This document shows, in pieces, positions 26,539 through 32,588 of a stretch of 32,588 nt of DNA (position 1 is its first letter; each line of letters opens with the position of its first letter). The stretch spans positions 1 to 32,588 of the forward strand of contig CAIKNA010000256.1 of the NCBI GenBank assembly GCA_903828645.1, given 5' to 3'. The position numbers were made by a program, and so were the translations under genes. Below the pieces are notes generated by a model. The model did not search any database. It was not told where the DNA came from and was given only the letters and a program-made list of their open reading frames with translations. Origin of the DNA: an uncultured Bacteroidales bacterium (GTDB lineage: Bacteria; Bacteroidota; Bacteroidia; Bacteroidales; FEN-979).

Positions 26539-28911
26539 TCAGAGAAGCGAAATGTACACTTTATTGATTTTCCCGTTGAATTTAAAAGGTGCTTTCTTTT
26601 GATAGCGAAGGGATACCGGTGAACCCAGGTCAACACCCACGTCAAAGCTTTCACTGGCAGTGAAGGCAGCAGGAACGGTGCGTTTCACCTCTCCTTTGGC
26701 GGATTCTTTGCCATCGATGCTGATCACGATGAATGCAGGTGCCCCCGGTTGCGCAATGGTTGTAACAATTTCAACCTGGTGTTTACCGGGCGACAGTTTT
26801 TCTTTGGGCTCAACGGTGTAATTTTCAATAAGCATCATGTTGTATTCGTAGATCAGCTTTCCATTTTCCATGAAGCAGGTCAGTCCGCCGCCGGAACCGC
26901 CTAATGCATAAAGCACACCGGATGCATTGGCGCCAACTTCCATATCAATCTCCACTTTGTTGCTTTTCTTGCCCAGACCGGGAGCACTGAATTCCGGCAT
27001 TCGGGTAGTATTTTGGTCAAACACCCATGATTTGTATGGAGAGGCAATTACATCTTCCGGATGCAGCCTAAGCCAGATTCCGGCACCGATGGGAAAGTCC
27101 TGATTTTCCTTTGCCTGCTCAAGGAAAAGTGCCTGCATTTTTTTCAACCTTTCGGGCTCTTTCGAGGCAAGGTCATTGGCCTGGGAAAAATCTTCTTTCA
27201 GGTTATACAGTTCCCAGACATCTTTATCTGAATCCCACTTATCCAACCCTTTTTGCCCTGGCAACCAAGGGTAAAGCGGACCAAATGTGCAGGCAAACCA
27301 GCCGTCGCTGTATATACCCCTGCTGCCATTGTTGTCGAAGAACTGCGTCTTGGGAGCAGGAATTGCTTTTGGGTTGTCAAAAGTGTATTTCATGCTGATG
27401 CCATCCATCGGTATTTGCTTAAAACCATTCACCACTTGTGGTGGTCTAATACCCAGGATGTCATAAATGGTAGGGGTTATATCATTCACATGATGAAACT
27501 GGGACCGTGGAGTTTTATCGGGCCTGATCCCTTTGGGCCAGCTGATTACCATTGGATTCCGTGTTCCCCCGAAATGGGATGCGATCAATTTGGTGTATTT
27601 GAATGGTGTGTTGCCGGCCCAGGCCCAACCTGCGTGATACATGTTATCGGTGACGTGGCCGCCAATGGCATCGAGTCCTCCTATTTTTTGAAGCGCTGCC
27701 AGTTGTTGCTGTATGGTATTGGGGATACCATTTTGTGCAAGGAGTTCGCTGATGGAACCATTTTGTCCTTCGGCACTGGATCCGTTATCGCCCCATATAT
27801 AGATGACAATGGTGTTATCCTTTTGTCCCATTGCATCAACCGCATCAAGCACCCTTCCTACCTGGACATCGGCATGTTCAACAAAACCTGCAAACACCTC
27901 CATCAAACGCTCCTGGAATGGTCTTTCCGGTTCAGGGATGCTCTCCCAGGAGGCCATGGTTTTATCGCGCGGGGTGAGTTGGGTGTTGGCAGGGATCCAT
28001 TCCATCTCTTTCTGGCGTTTGAATACCCTTTCGCGATAGGCATCCCAGCCATCATTAAACTTGCCCTTGTATTTGTCGGCCCATTCTTTGAATATCTGGT
28101 GCGGACCATGCCCGGCACCCGGTGCGAAATATAGGAAAAATGGTTTATCTGCGGCATATGCGCGATGCTGGTTGAGCCATGATATGGCATGATCGGCAAG
28201 GTCGGTACTCAGGTGATATTTTTCATCATGCGGCGGTTCGACCTGGTTATAGTTTTCAACAAGGCGCGGTTCCCATTGAGAGGTTTCACCCGCAAGAAAA
28301 CCATAAAAGTGTTCGAACCCATAGGCGTTAGGCCAGTAATCAAATGGGCCCTGTGAGGTGGTTTGGTTGGCAGGGGTATTGTGCCACTTGCCGAATGCCG
28401 ATGTACTGTACCCATAATCTTTTAAAACTTCGGCAACGGTTGCCGCTTCCTTGGGAATTATACCAGTATACCCGTCCCAGTCAACCGCCCGTTCAGCAAT
28501 CGTACCTGACCCGACACGGGTATGATTCCGGCCGGTAAGCAGGGCTGCCCTGGTTGGTGAACAGATCGCAGTGGTGTGAAATTCATTGTAAGCAATGCCC
28601 TCACTGGCCAGTTTTGTCAGCGTGGGAGTATTGATCTCCCCCCCGAAAGTGGATGGCGTTCCAAACCCCACATCATCCATTAAAACAATAATAATGTTGG
28701 GAGCATCCTTGCGAAGATGACCGGGCTGGGTCCGGCGCGTATGTTTGCTGTCTGCCAGTGTTTGTCCGGCTATGCTGGCTGATGGCGCAGAGACGAAGGG
28801 CAGGATATTCCCGCTGTCATTATTCTGTGTTGCAGGTTGCTTATCAGGTGACTGGCATGCGAACAATCCAAAGAATCCAATGACAGCCCAGAACGTTTTT
28901 AATGTTTTCAT
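26539..28911 (-). CDS. Sulfatase lipoprotein, first gene of the sulfatase run
   Basis: This 790-residue enzyme starts with a lipoprotein signal (FWAVIGFFGLFAC, lipid on Cys19). The next residues are Ser-Pro-Asp-Lys, without the strongly acidic stretch of a Bacteroidota surface-export signal, so an inner-leaflet outer-membrane location is as likely. The core matches the 22560 enzyme: Asp79-Asp80 (IVLMDDVGFG), formylglycine Cys117 in CSPTR with Arg121, GKWH, and IWGDNGSS. A C-terminal beta extension ends with FNGKINKVYISLL. Its near-identity in layout to the 22560 product points to gene duplication, with different anchoring. As first gene it follows a likely promoter at 28976 and is divergent from the AraC regulator. 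Confidence 0.92.
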   Translation of the reverse strand: MKTLKTFWAVIGFFGLFACQSPDKQPATQNNDSGNILPFVSAPSASIAGQTLADSKHTRRTQPGHLRKDAPNIIIVLMDDVGFGTPSTFGGEINTPTLTKLASEGIAYNEFHTTAICSPTRAALLTGRNHTRVGSGTIAERAVDWDGYTGIIPKEAATVAEVLKDYGYSTSAFGKWHNTPANQTTSQGPFDYWPNAYGFEHFYGFLAGETSQWEPRLVENYNQVEPPHDEKYHLSTDLADHAISWLNQHRAYAADKPFFLYFAPGAGHGPHQIFKEWADKYKGKFNDGWDAYRERVFKRQKEMEWIPANTQLTPRDKTMASWESIPEPERPFQERLMEVFAGFVEHADVQVGRVLDAVDAMGQKDNTIVIYIWGDNGSSAEGQNGSISELLAQNGIPNTIQQQLAALQKIGGLDAIGGHVTDNMYHAGWAWAGNTPFKYTKLIASHFGGTRNPMVISWPKGIRPDKTPRSQFHHVNDITPTIYDILGIRPPQVVNGFKQIPMDGISMKYTFDNPKAIPAPKTQFFDNNGSRGIYSDGWFACTFGPLYPWLPGQKGLDKWDSDKDVWELYNLKEDFSQANDLASKEPERLKKMQALFLEQAKENQDFPIGAGIWLRLHPEDVIASPYKSWVFDQNTTRMPEFSAPGLGKKSNKVEIDMEVGANASGVLYALGGSGGGLTCFMENGKLIYEYNMMLIENYTVEPKEKLSPGKHQVEIVTTIAQPGAPAFIVISIDGKESAKGEVKRTVPAAFTASESFDVGVDLGSPVSLRYQKKAPFKFNGKINKVYISLL

Positions 28912-28975
28912 GGTGGTTTGGTTTATGATTTAATCTCGTTCCAAGAATCGTTGAATACCATTGTTCAGGCGGTGG

Positions 28976-28983
28976 CAAAAATA
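28976..28983 (-). promoter_or_regulatory. Likely -7 box for the sulfatase operon
   Basis: On the minus strand this reads TATTTTTG, a full match to TAnnTTTG. It would give a leader of about 57 nt before the sulfatase ATG at 28911. No good -33 TTTG lies at the expected distance, which is common at promoters that need an activator, such as the divergent AraC protein. The 248-bp divergent region holds no other recognised site. Confidence 0.45.
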
Positions 28984-29138
28984 ATTCAAAACATATTCAT
29001 TATGGAATCATTCTAAACAGCAAATACTGTCCTTTATCACACAGAAGTGTGAATATTTTTTATATTGTTGATATACAACCTTATATGAACTCTCCAATTA
29101 ATATAAATGTTGTGTTAAATTATCATTCAGGATTAATT

Positions 29139-29146
29139 TATCTTTG
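29139..29146 (+). promoter_or_regulatory. -7 box for the AraC regulator gene at 29160
   Basis: TATCTTTG matches TAnnTTTG perfectly. It lies only 13 bp before the ATG at 29160, so the leader would be about 7 nt, near leaderless. This argues that the 37 codons upstream (frame open from 29049) are not translated from this promoter. The -33 region is weak. Confidence 0.5.
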
Positions 29147-29159
29147 TATTAACAAATGG

Positions 29160-30293
29160 ATGATCATGAATTTCTCATTTTCGGAGTTGTTTAGTTATTT
29201 TGGGGGTACCCTGGGTTTGATCCTGATGTTTGTGATCCTTACGTTCATGAAAGGGAAGGCAACAGTTAAAAACAGCCTGGTGTTGTTTCTTCTGTTCGGG
29301 TCATTGATTGTTATCATTGGTGCCATCACATACTCCGGAAAGGTATTGTCATTACCTTTTCTTTTACGGATTGACAGTCCTCTTCATTACCTGATTGGTC
29401 CTGTCTGTTTTTTTTATACCCTGGCATCATTCAAATCCGACTTTCGGTTCAGGAAGATTCAATTGTTGAACCTACTCCCGTTTTTTATTAACATAATAGA
29501 ATTCATACCATTCTATTTCAGCAGTTCTTCTTATAAAATTGACTATTACAACCAACTGAATTCCGCCGGCTCAGTGATATTACCATGGCATTATCTTTTT
29601 AAGACCATCAGCACCAGCGGTTATTTCATTGTGCAACTATATGTGTTTTACAGGTACAAGTCAAATAAAGGTATAACATCCACCCCACCGGCTTACCTGG
29701 TATCCTGGTTTTTGGTCTTCTTTGCCGGACAGGCTGTGATGCTGGGAGGCTTAATCATTGACCAGTTCACCTCAGTACATTTATTTGATGATCCTTATCG
29801 TTACTCTATTACCATTGAAACTTTTTACCTTTATGTCGTATCAATTGCACTGCTGTTTTATCCCAGCATATTGTACGGAAATCTTTCAGCTGAAATCACT
29901 GCCAAAGACAAATATGTTGGTTCAACACTGACGAACAATGATAAAGTTGCCATCCTTGAAAACTTCGTTGCTTACATGCAAAGTGACAGCAAACCATTTC
30001 TTCGCCCCAAGTTATCCTTGATAGAGGTGGCCGGTCTGCTCGGGCTGAGCACCAAGCACCTTTCACAGGTAATCAATGAGCGAACTACCTTAAATTTTAA
30101 TGAATACCTCAATTCACTGCGGGTTGAGGAAGCTAAAAAGATATTATCCTCCCCTGAATTTATGAAACTGACCATTGACGCGATTGCCTTAAAGGCAGGG
30201 TTTAACTCCAAATCACCCTTTTATGCGGCATTTAAGCAATTTACCGGGATGACCCCCAAGAAGTTTGTTGATTTGCAGAAAGCAAAAACTTAA
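29160..30293 (+). CDS. AraC-family regulator with N-terminal membrane domain, next to sulfatases
   Basis: The ATG at 29160 gives 377 residues. The second ATG at 29166 is also possible; the frame from 29049 would put the start upstream of the -7 box. About 1-235 contains six or seven hydrophobic helices (LGLILMFVILTFM, LVLFLLFGSLIVIIGA, LIGPVCFFYTLASF, LLPFFINIIEFIPFYF, SWFLVFFAGQAVMLGGLII, FYLYVVSIALLFYPSIL). About 270-375 is the paired helix-turn-helix (LSLIEVAGLLGLSTKHLSQV; LTIDAIALKAGFNSKSPFYA; FKQFTGMTPKKF). It should sense a membrane-level or periplasmic cue and control the divergent sulfatase run. Its layout parallels the regulator at 17653, and its stop lies 177 bp before the tRNA-Phe end. 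Confidence 0.85.
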   Translation: MIMNFSFSELFSYFGGTLGLILMFVILTFMKGKATVKNSLVLFLLFGSLIVIIGAITYSGKVLSLPFLLRIDSPLHYLIGPVCFFYTLASFKSDFRFRKIQLLNLLPFFINIIEFIPFYFSSSSYKIDYYNQLNSAGSVILPWHYLFKTISTSGYFIVQLYVFYRYKSNKGITSTPPAYLVSWFLVFFAGQAVMLGGLIIDQFTSVHLFDDPYRYSITIETFYLYVVSIALLFYPSILYGNLSAEITAKDKYVGSTLTNNDKVAILENFVAYMQSDSKPFLRPKLSLIEVAGLLGLSTKHLSQVINERTTLNFNEYLNSLRVEEAKKILSSPEFMKLTIDAIALKAGFNSKSPFYAAFKQFTGMTPKKFVDLQKAKT

Positions 30294-30417
30294 TCCATGG
30301 TAATTTATATCAAAACGATCGTGTGTTTTGTGGATAAAGACTTTCTGAAAATGACTTGTGTTCTGGGTAGTTCCAAGTCGTTCTGCATTAAAACTGGCCC
30401 AAAACTTGCCCAATTTG

Positions 30418-30453
30418 AAAAAGAAAAACCCCGAACGTTTTGTGGTTCAGGGT
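30418..30453 (-). terminator. Intrinsic terminator of tRNA-Phe
   Basis: On the minus strand a 9-bp stem (arms 30445-30453 and 30428-30436, one U-G pair) with an 8-nt loop is followed by a long T-rich run (TTTTCTTTTT). It starts 18 bp past the tRNA 3' end, so it is the natural terminator of that gene. Related but altered copies occur at 19043 and 8064. Confidence 0.75.
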
Positions 30454-30471
30454 TCTAACTTGATTTTTCTG

Positions 30472-30544
<73 letters not shown>

Positions 30545-30728
30545 ATCCTCAAATGAAGTTGCAAAAATAATACATTTTTTCAAATTTTCAAATATAAATA
30601 TGGACGGCGAAAACTCCTGCCGGGCAAAGAGCCGGGGAAAGCCTATTTTATCATCACGGTGCCGGTTCCAAGCGAAGATTATTTATATTTGTCGGATGCA
30701 ATCTCTTTCCAATCTGAATATTTCATAA

Positions 30729-31946
30729 ATGAGGCCATCCTTTTTTAAGCGCACAAAAAGAGCAATTAAACGGGAATTTCGCCGGATAAGAGATGAACAC
30801 CGGAGTACCGGCCGGCGCCGCAGAAAGCCTCCGCTCTCCGTCAGGCTCCGGCATTGGGTAAAAAAAATGAAGGAGCGGAGAACCAGGCCCGAAAGCAGGC
30901 GACCCTCAAAATCACACCTTCCGCCACTGTCAAAAAGAATCACTCACTACCTTCATCTGCAGCGGACGAAATATGCCGTGGTGTTTTCTTCGGAATATTT
31001 GATCATCGCCCTCAATTCGACCGTTTTATACCTCCTCTCCTTTTTCCTGATCCACTTCCTTACCCACCTGGTTACCGGCATGGCAGCATGGTTCTGCGAA
31101 ATCAGTACAACCCTCCATTACACTTTTATCGATTTTCACATCCGCTACTGGAACTGGACCGAGGAGATGGTCATCCTGGTCTTTTCCATCCCTGCAATTT
31201 TCACCCTCCTGATCACCCTGGCATCATCCCTCGCATTTGCCGGGCGGATTAAGATGCCCGCCATTTTCAAACGGTTGCCCTATCTGACCAAAAAACAACG
31301 GTACAAACAAAAGCAACGGCAACGGCAGAAGGATCTTGATTTGCAGGTGCAACGGCTGAATAATAAAACAGGGCCTCCTGAAAAACAGAAACTAAAACAC
31401 CGGATACCCTGGACGGTAAGATTATTTTTACTCTGGACAATCTATCACAGCACCACCTATTTTTTCAGCGGGATGCTCTTCTCTTTTCTTTTTCACCGGA
31501 GATTCGGTTATGTTATATGGTATGCGTTTAATGCCTATGTTTTTGATGTACTCTTTTCCATCGTGGCATTCCTGCTGATGGTTATCATCGGGTACGCATT
31601 CGCGGTGCAGTTTTTTTATTCGGCAAGGATGTACCTGAATGATCTGAACGTCAGGAACAGGATGCCGTTTGTGATCAGCCAGGCAATTTTCCCATTCATC
31701 ATCGGGACAATTCTTACCATTGCCCTGCAAATCCCGGTCTTTGATCCTTCTCTCATTTTGCTGAATTTTTCAATGTTTTTTCTTTTACTGCCTCTTCCTT
31801 CCCGGGCTGCCTATTTCGACAGCCTCCATTTTGACAACCGTGAAAAACCGGTAAAAATTTATTGGAAATGGCTGGTGTGGTCTGCTGTTATTTTAGTTTC
31901 AATTATCATCGCATTGAAAACCGGGATCCAGATCAGGCGGCCTTAG
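30729..31946 (+). CDS. Unknown multi-TM membrane protein with very basic N-terminus
   Basis: This 405-residue protein is not recognised. Its first ~80 residues are extremely rich in Arg and Lys (KRTKRAIKREFRRIRDEHRS, GRRRRKPPLSVRLRHWVKKM), with pI clearly high, and would face the cytoplasm. About eight hydrophobic helices follow (YLIIALNSTVLYLLSFFLI; MVILVFSIPAIFTLLITLAS; WTVRLFLLWTIYHSTTYFFS; VFDVLFSIVAFLLMVIIGYA; AIFPFIIGTILTIALQIPVF; LILLNFSMFFLLLPLP; WLVWSAVILVSIIIALKTG). A basic cytosolic loop at about 180-225 (QRYKQKQRQRQKDLDLQVQ) separates them. 'IYHSTTYF' and 'YFDSLHFD' could be motifs, but no family is assigned. coaX begins 18 bp downstream on the same strand, so the two may be co-transcribed. 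The gene lies on the core side of tRNA-Phe. Confidence 0.8.
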   Translation: MRPSFFKRTKRAIKREFRRIRDEHRSTGRRRRKPPLSVRLRHWVKKMKERRTRPESRRPSKSHLPPLSKRITHYLHLQRTKYAVVFSSEYLIIALNSTVLYLLSFFLIHFLTHLVTGMAAWFCEISTTLHYTFIDFHIRYWNWTEEMVILVFSIPAIFTLLITLASSLAFAGRIKMPAIFKRLPYLTKKQRYKQKQRQRQKDLDLQVQRLNNKTGPPEKQKLKHRIPWTVRLFLLWTIYHSTTYFFSGMLFSFLFHRRFGYVIWYAFNAYVFDVLFSIVAFLLMVIIGYAFAVQFFYSARMYLNDLNVRNRMPFVISQAIFPFIIGTILTIALQIPVFDPSLILLNFSMFFLLLPLPSRAAYFDSLHFDNREKPVKIYWKWLVWSAVILVSIIIALKTGIQIRRP

Positions 31947-31964
31947 CAACCCAACCCCCAACCC

Positions 31965-32588
31965 ATGAACCTCATACTCGACTTCGGGAACACACATAAA
32001 AAACTGGCGCTGTACGATGCCGGGGGGTTGCAACTGGTTCAGTTTCATCCCGTCATCACCCGGGAGCTGATCGCGCAACTGGTGGAGGCGCATCCGGCGA
32101 TCACCTCCTGTATATTATCCTCCGTGGTAAAGCATTCCGATGATATTCCGGTCTACCTGCGGCAAAAAATGTTTTTTATTGACCTGGATGAACATACCCC
32201 GGTCCCGGTCACCAACAGGTACGATACGAAAAGCTCGCTGGGGAAAGACCGGCTTGCCGCCGCAGTTGCCGGTGCCATGACATTCCCGGGCGAAAATGTC
32301 CTGGTAGTGAATGCCGGGACAGCCCTGACGTTCGATTTTGTAACCGGGAAAGGGGAATACCTCGGCGGATCGATCTCCCCGGGAATGCAGATGCGGTTCA
32401 ACGCCTTGCATACTTTTACCGGCAAGCTTCCGTTATTATCGTACCAAGATCCCGCCGGACTGGTGGGGACAAATACCCGGATGAGCATTTTGTCGGGGGT
32501 GATCAATGGAATGGTGGCTGAAATTGAGGGCATTTCTCATGGTTACCAGGAAATTTACCCGGGTTTGAAAATCATCCTCAGCGGCGGG
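31965..32588 (+). CDS. coaX: Type III pantothenate kinase (3' end outside window)
   Basis: The frame from ATG 31965 is open to the last base (208 codons), so the C-terminus, probably about 35 residues, is missing. Landmarks of CoaX (ASKHA fold) are present: the N-terminal phosphate loop LDFGNTHKKLALYD, SSLGKDRLAAAVAGA, and VVNAGTALTFDFVTG, then GGSISPGMQMRFNALHTFTG and TNTRMSILSGVINGM. The enzyme phosphorylates pantothenate, the first step of coenzyme A synthesis, in the cytoplasm; type III enzymes are poorly inhibited by CoA. In many CoaX sequences the second nucleotide motif reads DxGTAxTxD; here its first residue is Asn (NAGTALTFD), a point worth checking. The start is 18 bp after the stop of the upstream gene. 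Confidence 0.95.
   Translation, partial: MNLILDFGNTHKKLALYDAGGLQLVQFHPVITRELIAQLVEAHPAITSCILSSVVKHSDDIPVYLRQKMFFIDLDEHTPVPVTNRYDTKSSLGKDRLAAAVAGAMTFPGENVLVVNAGTALTFDFVTGKGEYLGGSISPGMQMRFNALHTFTGKLPLLSYQDPAGLVGTNTRMSILSGVINGMVAEIEGISHGYQEIYPGLKIILSGG

Larger units (their letters stand above)
19102..30469. mobile_element. Putative decayed genomic island inserted at tRNA-Phe
   Basis: The 11.4 kb between the two identical 18-bp tRNA-Phe ends holds the lone barrel gene, the aquaporin/barrel/DUF502/sulfatase run and an AraC regulator. Evidence for insertion is the direct repeat with matching flanks and the 142-bp repeat near the distal end. Against it, no integrase, excisionase or conjugation gene is left, and base composition does not differ obviously from the flanks. 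I regard it as an old, immobile cargo segment. Confidence 0.4.

Noticed and set aside
27253-28134. 293-codon plus-strand frame
   Set aside because: It lies wholly antisense to the sulfatase at 26539, which has all catalytic motifs; Cys/Trp/His-rich shadow translation.
19426-30293. A polysaccharide utilisation locus
   Set aside because: Sulfatases and a regulator are present, but no SusC, SusD or glycoside hydrolase is found; calling it a PUL would overstate the evidence.

Overview
The window comes from a member of the Bacteroidota, probably a free-living or environmental Bacteroidales/Marinilabiliales-type organism. Four things point there: type IX secretion (T9SS) C-terminal sorting domains on three large secreted proteins, Bacteroidota-type -7 boxes (TAnnTTTG) before several genes, AraC regulators fused to a membrane sensor domain, and a set of secreted sulfatases. 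No ribosomal operon, plasmid or phage structural gene is visible.

Layout. Positions 1-8021 look like ordinary chromosome: the end of a WD40 protein, an unknown two-TM membrane protein, a T9SS-secreted protein, a small outer-membrane barrel and a large MscS-type channel. Positions 8022-19083 hold a secreted beta-helix protein with a 1595-residue repeat protein (one operon), a graveyard with TonB-receptor and IS110 remnants, a BACON/MAM-like T9SS protein, and a divergent membrane AraC regulator. Positions 19102-30469 hold a lone barrel gene, then a minus-strand run of three sulfatases, a DUF502 protein, a barrel protein and aquaporin Z, with another divergent membrane AraC regulator. Positions 30472-32588 return to core genome: tRNA-Phe(GAA), an unknown basic multi-TM protein and the start of coaX (type III pantothenate kinase).

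The most interesting structure is not a single gene. The last 18 bases of tRNA-Phe and the adjoining terminator-like sequence recur at about 19.04-19.10 kb. A weaker terminator-like copy lies at about 8.05-8.11 kb. Just beyond the two distal copies lie gap-free related 142-bp sequences (8117-8258 and 19214-19355). The two intervals between these landmarks are similar in size (about 11 kb) and share a plan: a membrane AraC regulator sits less than 180 bp from the tRNA-like end, and secreted-protein genes run away from it. I infer two tandem, decayed insertions at tRNA-Phe, the second carrying the sulfatase operon. No intact integrase remains, so this is inference from repeats and layout.

Functionally, the sulfatase segment probably removes sulfate from an external substrate such as a sulfated glycan. 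One enzyme is predicted to be a lipoprotein and two carry type I signals, and the divergent AraC sensor is the natural regulator. No SusC/SusD pair, glycoside hydrolase or sulfatase-maturing enzyme is present here, so the operon would depend on genes elsewhere.
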